This document shows, piece after piece, positions 7,560-15,448 of a stretch of DNA of 38,992 bases. The position numbers and the translations under genes are program-made. Numbering within the stretch: the stretch's first letter is position 1; each line of letters begins with the position of its first letter. Where the stretch lies: the NCBI RefSeq assembly GCF_900232995.1, contig NZ_OCVX01000003.1, positions 878,876 to 917,867 of the forward strand, read 5' to 3'. Source of the DNA: Mycobacterium simulans. Its GTDB lineage: Bacteria; Actinomycetota; Actinomycetes; Mycobacteriales; Mycobacteriaceae. The notes beneath the pieces were generated by a model, which searched no databases, was not told the origin of the DNA, and was given only the letters and a program-made list of their open reading frames with translations.

Positions 7560-8104
7560 GCCAGCCGGCACACACGACAACCATGACCGAGACCGACACC
7601 TCGACTCGCCAGCGCATTCTCTCGGCGACCGCCGAAGTGCTCGCGCGCAACGGCAAGACCAAGCTCAGCCTCTCTGAGGTCGCCGCCCAGGCCGGAGTGT
7701 CCCGCCCCACCCTCTACCGCTGGTTCGCGTCCAAAGAGGAGTTGCTCTCAGCTTTCTCGCGCTACGAACGACAGGTATTCGAAATCGGGTTGGCCAAGGC
7801 AACTTCCGGGCTCAAGGGCGTCGACAGGCTCGACGCGGCACTGCGGTTCATCGTCGAGTACCAGTACTCGTACTCGGGTGTGCGCATGGTCGACATCGAG
7901 CCGGAGCTCGTCATCGCGCAGATGTCCGGAGTCATACCGGAGATGCGCGAGGGTTTGCAGCGGCTCCTTCCCGGACCCAACGCCGCGGTCAAGGCGGCGA
8001 CGGTGATTCGAATTGCGATCTCGCACTACGTGGTTCGAAGCGACGACGCAGACCAATTCCTGGCACAGTTGCGCCACGCCGTCGGGATCAAGGGCTCCGA
8101 CTGA
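7556..8104 (+). CDS. TetR-family regulator, probable local repressor
   Basis: The 182-residue protein starts at the ATG at 7556 (MSQPAHTTTMTETDTSTRQR), overlapping the preceding stop by four bases. A longer open frame upstream is shadow. The N-terminal helix-turn-helix is clear: RQRILSATAEVLARNG then LSLSEVAAQAGVSRPTLYRW followed by FASKEELLSAF. The ligand domain (residues about 75-182) contains VEYQYSYSGVRMVDIEPEL. As the last gene of the right arm it is well placed to bind the two repeated elements at 5804-5830 and 5875-5901 and thereby control both arms and itself. An acyl-CoA or lactone from the pathway would be the expected inducer. Its last 17 bases overlap the 3' end of the convergent FAD-oxidase gene. 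Confidence 0.88.
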   Translation: MSQPAHTTTMTETDTSTRQRILSATAEVLARNGKTKLSLSEVAAQAGVSRPTLYRWFASKEELLSAFSRYERQVFEIGLAKATSGLKGVDRLDAALRFIVEYQYSYSGVRMVDIEPELVIAQMSGVIPEMREGLQRLLPGPNAAVKAATVIRIAISHYVVRSDDADQFLAQLRHAVGIKGSD

Positions 8105-9437
8105 ACAAGACTGCCGCGTTTAAGTACCCCGTCGGGTCCAGCGCCGCCTTGACCGCCCGCATCGTCGCAATGTCGGTCGCCTCTCGGGACATCGAAAGGT
8201 ACGGCCGCTTGCGGGTGCCGACTCCGTGCTCAGAGCTGACGTTGCCGCCGCTATCTGAGATCAACCCCATCATCTCCGGATACAAGTCCTGCTCTCGCTC
8301 CAGCGGAAAGCGCAGCACGTTGAGATGCAGGCTGCCCTCACCGACGTGGCCGAACAACACCGGCAGCGCGTCGTGTACATGCGCATGGACCAATGCGACT
8401 GCGTCCCTTGCGAATCCATCGATCGCGGCCAAGGGCAGCGACACGTCGAACTTCAGCGGCGGCCCGTACACGCCGAGCACCTCGGCCAGCGATTCGCGTA
8501 GCCGCCACAACCGTTGCTGTGCAGCCACATCCACGCCGACGGCAGGTCCCCCACATAGCTGCACGCCGTCAAGCAACTCCGCAAGCCGGTCGGTCTGATC
8601 GTGGTCCGCGGCCAGTTCCACCAGAAGCAACCAGTCGCCCTCGACCGGGGCACCCACCCCGAGATGCTCACCGGTAAGCGCGGCGGCCCGGCCATCGATC
8701 AATTCCAGCGCAGCGATGCCGTCGATGTCACGAAACACCCGGCCGGCATCGACGAGCGCCTCGAGGTCGGCGAACCCACAAACTGCCGTCACCCGGTGCG
8801 ACGGGGTGGGGTGCAGCCGCAGATCCAGCGCGGTGATGACTCCGAGGGTGCCCTCGGCCCCGACGAACAACGCCGGCAGGTCATAACCGGTGTTGTCGCG
8901 ACGCACCCAGCTGTGCCGGCGCAGCACGGAGCCGTCGGGCAACGCCACATCCAGGCCGACGACCTGTTCGGCCATGTTGCCGTAGCGGACCGTGCGCAGA
9001 CCTCCGGCGTTCGTCGAGGCCATCCCGCCGACCGTCGCGGTGTCGCGGGCCGATAGGTCCACGCCGAACACCAGACCAACCGCGGTCGCCGCATGCTGGA
9101 CCGCGGCCAGGGTGGCTCCGGCGCCCACCTCGATGCGCCGCTCGACGATATCGACATCGCCTACCGCGCAAAGCCTTTCGGTGGACAACAACACGTCGTC
9201 GTGCTCGGGAACGGTGCCGGCCACCAGCGAAGTGCGGCCACCTTGCACGGTGACGTGCGCCCCGGCGTCTCGGCAAACCCGCAGCACCTCGGCGACCTGA
9301 TCCGCCGATCCCGGCCGCACCAGCGCGCTGGCCCGACCCCGATAGCGGCCGGTGTGGTCGACAGTGCGGCCGGCCAGCACGTCGGGGTCCGTAACGACGT
9401 GGCTGGACCCCACCACACTTGCCAAGCTGCGCAGCAT
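8088..9437 (-). CDS. FAD-linked oxidase (D-2-hydroxyacid/glycolate oxidase type; Rv0161-like)
   Basis: A 449-residue protein of the GlcD/D-lactate dehydrogenase family. The PCMH FAD-binding domain occupies about residues 35-215: LVRPGSADQVAEVLRVCRDA, VQGGRTSLVAGTV, then DTATVGGMASTNAGGLRTVR and GAEGTLGVITALDL. The C-terminal FAD-oxidase domain has LPVLFGHVGEGSLHLNVL and SSEHGVGTRKRPYLS, with the His residues expected for the metal/substrate site. It should oxidise a 2-hydroxy acid or similar alcohol. I recall M. tuberculosis Rv0161 as having the same length and sitting beside PE4, which fits the neighbouring PE gene here. It is the last gene of a leftward run (reductase-like, SDR, oxidase) with a 12-base gap and a GGGAG ribosome-binding site before ATG 9437. 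Confidence 0.87.
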   Translation of the reverse strand: MLRSLASVVGSSHVVTDPDVLAGRTVDHTGRYRGRASALVRPGSADQVAEVLRVCRDAGAHVTVQGGRTSLVAGTVPEHDDVLLSTERLCAVGDVDIVERRIEVGAGATLAAVQHAATAVGLVFGVDLSARDTATVGGMASTNAGGLRTVRYGNMAEQVVGLDVALPDGSVLRRHSWVRRDNTGYDLPALFVGAEGTLGVITALDLRLHPTPSHRVTAVCGFADLEALVDAGRVFRDIDGIAALELIDGRAAALTGEHLGVGAPVEGDWLLLVELAADHDQTDRLAELLDGVQLCGGPAVGVDVAAQQRLWRLRESLAEVLGVYGPPLKFDVSLPLAAIDGFARDAVALVHAHVHDALPVLFGHVGEGSLHLNVLRFPLEREQDLYPEMMGLISDSGGNVSSEHGVGTRKRPYLSMSREATDIATMRAVKAALDPTGYLNAAVLFSRSP

Positions 9438-9449
9438 GCTCCCGCGCCT

Positions 9450-10199
9450 CTAGAGATGTTTGTGCGGTACGTCAGTCACCAGCCCGCCGTCCATGACGAA
9501 TTCGCTGCCGGTCGCATAGGACGCGTCGTCGCTGGCAAGGAATACGACGAAGGTGGACACCTCCCTCGCCTCGGCCGGCCGGCCTAGCGGGATGGTGACC
9601 ATGTCGTCGGGAATGTTGGCCGTCATCGGGGTGCGGATAAAACCGGGATGGATCGAGTTCACCCTGATGTTCAGCGGTGCCAGTTCCAGGGCCGCCGACT
9701 TGGTAAGACCGCGTACCGCCCACTTCGATGCGACATAGGGATGCACCGCCGGCGCACCGCGCAGTCCCTCGATCGACGACACGTTGATGATCGAGCCACT
9801 ACCGGCCTCGGTCATCGGGTCGACGGCGGCCCGCATGCCCAGGAAGGTGCCGGTCAGGTTGACGTCAATCACCTTCTGCCACTTGGCCAGGTCGAAGTTC
9901 TTCAGTTGTCCCAGCGCGACGATGCCAGCGTTGTTCACCAGCACGTTGAGCTTGCCGAACTCTCCCAATGCCGTCGCGACCGCGGCGTCCCACTGGTCGG
10001 GCTGGGTCACGTCGAGGTGGACGTAGCGCGCGGATTCACCACTCGCATTTAGTTCACGGGCCAGGGCTTCTCCCTCGTCGTCGAGGATGTCGCCGATCAC
10101 CACCTGGGCGCCCTCCTCCACCAGCAGCCGCGCGTGGGACGCGCCCATCCCCCGCGCGCCGCCACTGATCAATGCAACTTTGCCGTCTACCCGTCCCAC
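9450..10199 (-). CDS. Short-chain dehydrogenase/reductase, resembling 3-alpha,20-beta-hydroxysteroid dehydrogenase (FabG3/Rv2002)
   Basis: The true start is the GTG at 10199, which has AAAGGAG six bases before it; the extra 35 upstream codons overlap the preceding gene. The 249-residue protein shows the complete classical SDR set: VALISGGARGMGASHARLL (cofactor loop), an Asp in GDILDDEG suggesting NAD(H), NNAG, INVSSIEG and the catalytic YVASK. It ends with FVMDGGLVTDVPH. The text is very close to what I remember of M. tuberculosis Rv2002, including RYVHLDVTQP and VNSIHPGFI.TPMT. That protein is an NADH-dependent hydroxysteroid dehydrogenase, so a steroid- or hydroxyacyl-type substrate is plausible. 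It lies 16 bases after the reductase-like gene and 12 before the FAD oxidase, in one probable operon. Confidence 0.87.
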   Translation of the reverse strand: MGRVDGKVALISGGARGMGASHARLLVEEGAQVVIGDILDDEGEALARELNASGESARYVHLDVTQPDQWDAAVATALGEFGKLNVLVNNAGIVALGQLKNFDLAKWQKVIDVNLTGTFLGMRAAVDPMTEAGSGSIINVSSIEGLRGAPAVHPYVASKWAVRGLTKSAALELAPLNIRVNSIHPGFIRTPMTANIPDDMVTIPLGRPAEAREVSTFVVFLASDDASYATGSEFVMDGGLVTDVPHKHL

Positions 10200-10215
10200 G
10201 TGGGCTCCTTTCGAT

Positions 10216-11304
10216 TTAGGTCGATACCAGCCCCGGCGAGTAGAGCCCTTTTCCGGTGACCAGCGGCAGGTCGAGTGTGGTCCTAATACCCGGTGGCGCC
10301 GCAATTACCGCCGGGATGGCGTTGACGATGCGCCCCGCGGCGCCCACGATCGCCGCGTGGTTATGGTCGCCCCTCCGGCTGCTCGGAACGATGTCCACGG
10401 CGTAGCACGGCTCCCCGGTGATCTCGATGCGATACGAGCCACCGCCCGCTGCGGGTTGCGGCCAGTCGGGTCGCAGGTCGGGCCGCAGGCGGGTGATGTG
10501 CTCGATGACGATGGCCGGGCGGCCGTTGACGATGCCGCGGATTTCGAACTGCAACGCGGCCACCGTACCCTTGGCAACGCGTCCCACAGCGATCTCGAAA
10601 TCTTCCGGCGCCGGCTCGCGCTGGTATGAGTCGGTGATTTCGTCGACCTCGATGTCCAGGCCGGCCGCGAGCTGTCGGATCGCTGTCCCCCACGCGATGC
10701 TGAGCACCCCGGGCTGTAGCAGCATCGGCACTTCGTCCAAGGGTTTGGCGAACCCCATGACATCGAACATGACCTCCGAGCCGTCGTACGTCGCGTACTC
10801 GGCGATCTCCATACAGCGCACCTGCTCGATGCGCTGGCAGGTCCCGGCGAGCGCAAACGGGATCAGGTCGTTGGCGAACCCCGGGTCAACACCACTGATG
10901 AAGATGCTCGAATTCCCTTGCCGGGCAGCGACTTCCACCCTATCGATGTACTTGTCGGGCATCACGCCCCAGGGATATTGCAGCAGCCCCGGCGACGATC
11001 CGACGACGTTGATGCCCGCGGCCAGGATGCGCCGGACGTCGTTCATGGCATCGGGCAGGCGGGTATCGCCCATGGCGCAGTAGACGATGCATTCGGGCGC
11101 GGCGGCAAGGACGGCGTCGAGGTCGTTCACCGCCGCGACCCCCGTTCGCACATCGAGCCCGCACAGCTCTGCGGCATCGCGCCCGACCTTCTCCGGTGCG
11201 GACACGCACACGCCCGTCAACTCAAACTGGGGGTTGGTGACGAGTTCGGTCAGCGCCAGCCTCCCGACATTCCCGGTGCCGACGTGAGCGACGCGAATCG
11301 CCAT
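10216..11304 (-). CDS. Dihydrodipicolinate reductase-like NAD(P)-binding protein
   Basis: Start at ATG 11304 (MAIRVAHVGTGNVGRLALTE, 362 residues), with GGAGGA five bases upstream; the 11 codons before it are not needed. The Rossmann motif VGTGNVGR at residues 8-15 is followed by a DapB-like N-terminal fold and a long C-terminal part including INVVGSSPGLLQYP and DPGFANDLIPFALAGTCQRI. Mycobacteria and Rhodococcus have several such 'dihydrodipicolinate reductase' paralogues that are too long to be DapB and lie in catabolic loci. A role as a substrate-specific dehydrogenase is more likely than lysine synthesis. It heads the leftward unit with the SDR and FAD oxidase and diverges from the PE4-like gene, with an AGAC-N4-GTCT repeat in between. 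Confidence 0.75.
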   Translation of the reverse strand: MAIRVAHVGTGNVGRLALTELVTNPQFELTGVCVSAPEKVGRDAAELCGLDVRTGVAAVNDLDAVLAAAPECIVYCAMGDTRLPDAMNDVRRILAAGINVVGSSPGLLQYPWGVMPDKYIDRVEVAARQGNSSIFISGVDPGFANDLIPFALAGTCQRIEQVRCMEIAEYATYDGSEVMFDVMGFAKPLDEVPMLLQPGVLSIAWGTAIRQLAAGLDIEVDEITDSYQREPAPEDFEIAVGRVAKGTVAALQFEIRGIVNGRPAIVIEHITRLRPDLRPDWPQPAAGGGSYRIEITGEPCYAVDIVPSSRRGDHNHAAIVGAAGRIVNAIPAVIAAPPGIRTTLDLPLVTGKGLYSPGLVST

Positions 11305-11344
11305 GAGTGTCCTCCGTCCGAAGGTGCAACGCTGCAACCCTTTT

Positions 11345-11356
11345 AGACAGTAGTCT
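11345..11356. promoter_or_regulatory. Inverted repeat AGAC-AGTA-GTCT, candidate operator
   Basis: Four-base arms pair perfectly, 41 bases upstream of the reductase-like ATG and between that gene and the divergent PE gene. The format resembles mycobacterial TetR-type operators, but the arms are short, so chance is possible. Confidence 0.3.
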
Positions 11357-11381
11357 CGGCGAACTGCATCTCATCAAACGC

Positions 11382-11410
11382 CGGACGTACCGGCGGGACC
11401 GCTCTACTCT
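11382..11410 (+). promoter_or_regulatory. Candidate promoter of the PE4-like gene
   Basis: A -10-like TACTCT (11405-11410) stands 17 bases after CGGACG (11382-11387), which keeps the GAC of the -35 consensus. The surrounding 37 bases (11381-11417) align without gaps to 13042-13078, the equivalent place before the next PE gene, with 27 identical positions including CCGGCGGG and CGCTCTA. A second -10-like TATAAC is at 11412-11417. Initiation here would leave a leader of about 75 bases before ATG 11491. Confidence 0.4.
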
Positions 11411-11490
11411 CTATAACTACCTAATACCCGCGGTAGCGGGTCAGTCCCCCGTTAGGCCGGGACGGGCCCGGTTGTGGGAAGGACGGGGAG

Positions 11491-13008
11491 ATGTCGTACG
11501 TGTTCACTGCGCCTGAGATGTTGGTGTCCGCAGCGGCGAATGTGGACGGCATCGCATCAACGATCCACGCGGCGAATGCGGCTGCGGCGGCTCCGATATC
11601 CGGTGTAATCGCCGCGGCGGAGGATGAGGTGTCGGCGGCCACCGCCGCGCTGTTCAACGCATACGCCCAGGACTATCGAGCAGTTATCAAGCAGGCGGCG
11701 GCTTTTCAAGACGAGTTCACCCGGACCCTAGCTGCCGCAGCAAACGCCTACCAGCAAGCCGAGGCCACTAACGCAGCGCTGGTGAACGGCGCGGTGACGA
11801 ACGCGGTCAATACGATTAACGCACCGATCCGGTCCCTGATGGGGCAGGCGCCGCTGGGCGCCGGCGCGTCGAGCGGCGTCGGCACAGTTGCGGCCGCAGA
11901 GTCGGCTCTGCTGGCCGACCCGATAGTCGCATTGATCATGGGCGGCACCAACAACCCGCTGCCTTCCGCCGAGTACGTGACGGACATCAACAAGAGGTTC
12001 ATTCAGCCGCTCTTCACGGGGGCCACCCCTCAGGGGCTGTTCACACCCGAACAGTTCTGGCCGGTGACCCCTGATCTCGGCAACATGACGTTCAACCAGT
12101 CGGTCGCCAAGGGCGTTTCGCTGCTAAGCACCGCGGTCACCAACGAACTGAACCTTGGGAACAGTGTCGTCGCCTTCGGCTACTCGCAGAGCGCAACGAT
12201 CGTCAACAACTACATCAACAATCTCATGGCGTTGGGCGCACCTAACGCAGACAAGCTTGCCTTCACGATGATTGGCTCTCCCAACAACCCGGTCGGCGGG
12301 CTTCTCGCACGCTTCCCCGGGTTTTACATCCCATTCCTGGATGTGTCGTTCAACGGTGCGACTCCGGCGAATACCCCTTACGAGACCTACATTTACACAG
12401 CGCAGTACGACGGCGTCGCGCACGCTCCGCAGTACCCGTTGCACATACTGTCGGACATCAACGCCTTCATGGGCTACTTCTACGTGCACGGCGATTACCC
12501 GCTTCTCACGCCGGAGGATATGTCCAACGCGGTACTGCTGCCGACCTCTCCTGGCTACGCCGGGAACACCAAGTACTACATGCTCCTGACCCAAGATCTG
12601 CCACTGGTCCAGCCGATCCGCGACATTCCCTATGCGGGTCCCGTGCTGGCCGATTTGATCCAGCCGCAACTACGAGTGCTCGTCGACCTGGGCTATGCCG
12701 ACTACGGGCCCGGCGGCAACTATGCGGACATTCCTACGCCGGCGGGGCTGTTCTCGATTCCCAACCCGTTCGCGGTCACGTATTACCTGGCCTTGGGAAG
12801 TTTGCAGGCACCCTACGGCGCCGCGGTGGAAATTGGGGTCCAGGCTGGGCTCTGGGGACCCGAGTGGTTCCCCGACACCTACCCGTGGGTTCCGTCGATC
12901 AACCCCGGACTGAATTTCTACTTCGGCCAGCCGCAGGTGACGGCGCTGTCGCTGCTGAGCGGTGGGCTCGGGAACGTCCTGCATCTCATTCCGCCGATCT
13001 TGAACTGA
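11491..13008 (+). CDS. PE protein with PE-PPE hydrolase domain (PE4/Rv0160c-like)
   Basis: A 505-residue protein starting MSYVFTAPEMLVSAAANVDG, with the Pro-Glu pair at residues 8-9 and the type VII secretion motif YQQAE at 87-91. The PE domain ends near residue 95. A serine hydrolase-like PE-PPE domain follows: GYSQS with Ser232 as probable nucleophile, YDG (Asp307) and the YPLHILSDINAFMGYFYVH block with His333, which complete a Ser-Asp-His set by position. Family members tested elsewhere show esterase activity. The protein should be exported, probably through ESX-5. A GGGGAG ribosome-binding site precedes the ATG. It is the first of two tandem PE genes. Length, order and neighbours match Rv0160c (PE4) in my memory of H37Rv. 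Confidence 0.88.
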   Translation: MSYVFTAPEMLVSAAANVDGIASTIHAANAAAAAPISGVIAAAEDEVSAATAALFNAYAQDYRAVIKQAAAFQDEFTRTLAAAANAYQQAEATNAALVNGAVTNAVNTINAPIRSLMGQAPLGAGASSGVGTVAAAESALLADPIVALIMGGTNNPLPSAEYVTDINKRFIQPLFTGATPQGLFTPEQFWPVTPDLGNMTFNQSVAKGVSLLSTAVTNELNLGNSVVAFGYSQSATIVNNYINNLMALGAPNADKLAFTMIGSPNNPVGGLLARFPGFYIPFLDVSFNGATPANTPYETYIYTAQYDGVAHAPQYPLHILSDINAFMGYFYVHGDYPLLTPEDMSNAVLLPTSPGYAGNTKYYMLLTQDLPLVQPIRDIPYAGPVLADLIQPQLRVLVDLGYADYGPGGNYADIPTPAGLFSIPNPFAVTYYLALGSLQAPYGAAVEIGVQAGLWGPEWFPDTYPWVPSINPGLNFYFGQPQVTALSLLSGGLGNVLHLIPPILN

Positions 13009-13013
13009 CGCGG

Positions 13014-13025
13014 CCGCGATCGCGG
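13014..13025. terminator. Perfect palindrome CCGCGATCGCGG after the PE4-like gene
   Basis: The 12-base palindrome begins six bases after the stop codon of the PE4-like gene. Without a loop or T-run it is a poor intrinsic terminator. It may be chance in G+C-rich DNA, or a small mRNA-end structure. Confidence 0.2.
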
Positions 13026-13042
13026 GGATTAGTCGGAAATGC

Positions 13043-13071
13043 CCGACTTCCCGGCGGGCGCGCTCTAGTCT
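13043..13071 (+). promoter_or_regulatory. Candidate promoter of the PE3-like gene, copy of the PE4-like promoter
   Basis: TAGTCT (13066-13071) sits 17 bases after CCGACT (13043-13048). Both hexamers occupy the same places as in the element before the PE4-like gene, and the flanking CCGGCGGG and CGCTCTA are shared. The position 32 bases before ATG 13103 leaves a leader of about 25 bases containing AGGAG. The tandem PE genes may thus each have their own promoter. Confidence 0.4.
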
Positions 13072-13102
13072 CTAAGGGCCCCGGCGTCGAACAGGAGACC
13101 AG

Positions 13103-14518
13103 ATGTCGTACGTGATCGCGGCCCCGGAGATGTTGGCGGCGGCGGCCGCGGACGTGGACGGGATCCAGTCTGCGATCCGCGCGGCCAGCGCGTCCGCTGC
13201 GGCCCCAACTGCCGGAGTGCTGGCGGCAGCCGCCGATGAAGTGTCGGCCGCGACTGCGGCGCTATTCAGCGAATACGCGCGCGAATATCAACAGGTCCTA
13301 AGGCTGGCTGCGGCGTTCCACAGCGAATTCACCCAGGTGCTGGCCGCCGCCGGGGCCGCGTACGCACAGGCCGAGGCCACCAATGCCGCAGTCATGTTGG
13401 GCAACGCCGGGTCCAGCGGCGCCATCGGCACGTCGACTTCCGTCGCGATGCTGTCAGGGAACCCGATAACGGCGTTAATGATGGGCGGCACGGGGCAACC
13501 GATACTGCCTCCCCGCGCCTTGGCGATCATTGACAGCGCGTACATCTCGCCAATCTTCGGGCCCAACACCCCGGTCGCCCAGTACACGCCCGAGCAATGG
13601 TGGCCGTTTATCGGAAACCTGTCACTCGATCAGTCTGTCGCCCAGGGCGTCACTCTCCTGAACAACGGAATCAACGCGGAACTACAAAAAGGGAATGACG
13701 TCGTCGTTTTCGGTTACTCGCAAAGTTCCGCGGTAGCCACCAATGAAATACGCGCCCTTATGGCGCTACCTTCCGGCCAAGCCCCAGATCCAAGCCGGCT
13801 AGCTTTCACGTTGATTGGTGATATCAACAACCCCAACGGCGGCATCCTGCAGCGTTACGCCGGCCTTTACATCCCGTTCCTGGATATCTCGTTCACCGGC
13901 GCGACTCCACCGGATTCCCCCTACCAGACCTACATTTACACGGGCCAATACGACGGCTATGCCCACAACCCGCAATACCCGCTCAACATCTTGTCGGACC
14001 TCAACGCCTTCATGGGCATCAGCCAGGTGCACAACGCGTACCCCTTCACCCCCGAGGAGGTCGCGAATGCCGTGCCGTTGGCAACGTCTCCGGGCTACAC
14101 CGGCAACACCCATTACTACATGTTCCTGACCCAGGACCTGCCGCTGTTGGCGCCCCTTCGCGCCATCCCCTTCGCAGGGCCACTGGTGGCGGACGTGATT
14201 CAGCCCGACCTACGGGTGTTGGTTGACTTGGGCTATGGCTACGGGTACGCGGATGTGCCCACCCCGGCCAGCCTGTTGCCGCCAATCAATCCGATCGCGG
14301 TGGCCTCCGCCCTGGCGACTGGGGCCGTGCAAGGCCCCCAAGCCGCCCTGGTAAACATCGGATTGTTACCGCAGTCCTCGCTGCCGAATACCTACCCCTA
14401 TCTTCCGTCGGCGAATCCAGGCCTGATGTTCAACTTCGGCCAATCGAGTGTGACGGAGCTGTCTGTGCTCAGCGGAGCCATCGGGTCGGTAACGAGATTG
14501 ATACCGCCAGTCACCTGA
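13103..14518 (+). CDS. PE protein with PE-PPE hydrolase domain (PE3/Rv0159c-like)
   Basis: A 471-residue protein beginning MSYVIAAPEMLAAAAADVDG (Pro-Glu at 8-9, YAQAE at 87-91). The hydrolase domain has GYSQS with Ser206, then YDGYAHNPQYPLNILSDLNA and a following VH. It ends shortly after the domain (SVLSGAIGSVTRLIPPVT), lacking the longer C-terminal module seen in the four PE genes at 27-34 kb. AGGAG lies about ten bases before the ATG. The stop is eight bases from the stop of the convergent TetR gene. Position beside a TetR gene fits PE3 next to Rv0158 in H37Rv, from memory. Export by a type VII system and a lipid- or ester-directed activity at the cell surface are inferred from the family. 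Confidence 0.88.
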   Translation: MSYVIAAPEMLAAAAADVDGIQSAIRAASASAAAPTAGVLAAAADEVSAATAALFSEYAREYQQVLRLAAAFHSEFTQVLAAAGAAYAQAEATNAAVMLGNAGSSGAIGTSTSVAMLSGNPITALMMGGTGQPILPPRALAIIDSAYISPIFGPNTPVAQYTPEQWWPFIGNLSLDQSVAQGVTLLNNGINAELQKGNDVVVFGYSQSSAVATNEIRALMALPSGQAPDPSRLAFTLIGDINNPNGGILQRYAGLYIPFLDISFTGATPPDSPYQTYIYTGQYDGYAHNPQYPLNILSDLNAFMGISQVHNAYPFTPEEVANAVPLATSPGYTGNTHYYMFLTQDLPLLAPLRAIPFAGPLVADVIQPDLRVLVDLGYGYGYADVPTPASLLPPINPIAVASALATGAVQGPQAALVNIGLLPQSSLPNTYPYLPSANPGLMFNFGQSSVTELSVLSGAIGSVTRLIPPVT

Positions 14519-14526
14519 GCTTCAAG

Positions 14527-15150
14527 TTACTGCCCCAGCGGAGACTGATTGCGGATTGACTCGTCGCGAATCAGCCCGCGCAGCAGCGCGGTGCTGAACT
14601 CGGCCGCGATCTCCTTGGCGGTGCGCCGGCCGGTCGGTCGTAGCCAGCGGTAGCTGCCGAGCGTCATGTAGATGTAGCCGAGTGCCACCACGTGCGAATC
14701 GCACGCGTGGAACTCGCCGCTGGCGATCCCGCGGTCGATGAGGCCGTGCACGTGCTCGTAGACCTGCGATTCCTTGTCGCGGACCCAGGCAACCTGTTCG
14801 TCCGTGAACCACTCGGTGATGTAGGGCTGCTCCTGGAAGTACACCGCGCCCAGCTCGGGATTGCTCGCGATCCCTGTGAGCAGCCGGACGGTGTACTGGT
14901 AGAGCGCTTCGCGGGCGGTCCAGGATGGTTCGTCGTGAAGGGCGGCCAGCGTGCCGTCGGCGGCCTTACGGTAGATGTCGAAGAGGATCAGCGACTTGCT
15001 GGCGTAGTAGTGGTACACCGTCGCCTTGTTCAGCCCGATCACATCAGCGATGTCATCCATCCGGGTGCCGTGATAGCCGCGCGCAGCGAACAGCTTGGTG
15101 GCAACAACCAGCAACTCCTCGCGGCGCGAAAGGCCAGTTTCGGATGGCAT
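14527..15150 (-). CDS. TetR-family regulator (Rv0158-like)
   Basis: The 207-residue protein has a TetR helix-turn-helix at residues about 8-55: SRREELLVVATKLFAARGYH, MDDIADVIGLNKATVYHYYA and SKSLILFDIYRKA. The ligand domain resembles the long-chain or acyl-CoA responsive TetR regulators with VRLLTGIASNPELGAVYFQE and SGEFHACDSHVVALGYIYMT. It diverges from the small gene at 15303. An AACTG-N6-CAGTT inverted repeat in the spacer is a probable binding site. In H37Rv the corresponding gene, as I recall, is Rv0158, between the pnt operon and PE3. Target genes besides itself and the small gene are unknown. Confidence 0.88.
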   Translation of the reverse strand: MPSETGLSRREELLVVATKLFAARGYHGTRMDDIADVIGLNKATVYHYYASKSLILFDIYRKAADGTLAALHDEPSWTAREALYQYTVRLLTGIASNPELGAVYFQEQPYITEWFTDEQVAWVRDKESQVYEHVHGLIDRGIASGEFHACDSHVVALGYIYMTLGSYRWLRPTGRRTAKEIAAEFSTALLRGLIRDESIRNQSPLGQ

Positions 15151-15192
15151 CTGTACTCACTATCGTCGTTGCCGGGCGTCCGGGTATCAATC

Positions 15193-15208
15193 AACTGGTT
15201 GGACAGTT
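15193..15208. promoter_or_regulatory. Inverted repeat AACTG-GTTGGA-CAGTT, candidate TetR operator within a promoter
   Basis: Five-base arms pair perfectly. Read on the minus strand, TTAAAC, 17 bases and GATACC form a promoter-like pair for the TetR gene, and the repeat covers most of the spacer and part of the -35. This is the usual layout for an autorepressor. The site is also about 95 bases upstream of the small gene at 15303. Confidence 0.5.
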
Positions 15209-15302
15209 TAAAGCCGCGGCCGCCTACCGCATCGACGCGGATGGGCCTAGACTCATGTAGCGGATCAAGTCGCGAGTCGTTTGTGAGTAGAAGGGTGGAG
15301 CA

Positions 15303-15428
15303 ATGGACCCGAGTCCTGACTACGACGTAAGCGACGAGATCGAGTTCTTCTTCAACTACCTCACCTGGGGGATACGGGGGGTCGAAGACGGCAACGGATA
15401 CCCGCCACCGGCATACCCGCCCGTATAG
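15303..15428 (+). CDS. Small 41-residue acidic, aromatic protein of unknown function
   Basis: ATG at 15303 with a strong GGTGGAG ribosome-binding site five bases upstream and a TAG at 15426-15428. The protein starts MDPSPDYDVSDEIEFFFNYL, continues through TWGIRGVEDG and ends PPPAYPPV. It is rich in Asp/Glu at the front, has a central aromatic helix-like FFFNYLTW and a proline-tyrosine tail. Nothing suggests a signal peptide. I recall a very short annotated gene, Rv0157A, at the same place between pntB and Rv0158 in M. tuberculosis, which would support its reality, but I cannot confirm sequence identity. It is divergent from TetR and convergent with pntB (20 bases between the stops). Confidence 0.6.
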   Translation: MDPSPDYDVSDEIEFFFNYLTWGIRGVEDGNGYPPPAYPPV

Positions 15429-15448
15429 CCCGCCGCATCGTCGTCGAG

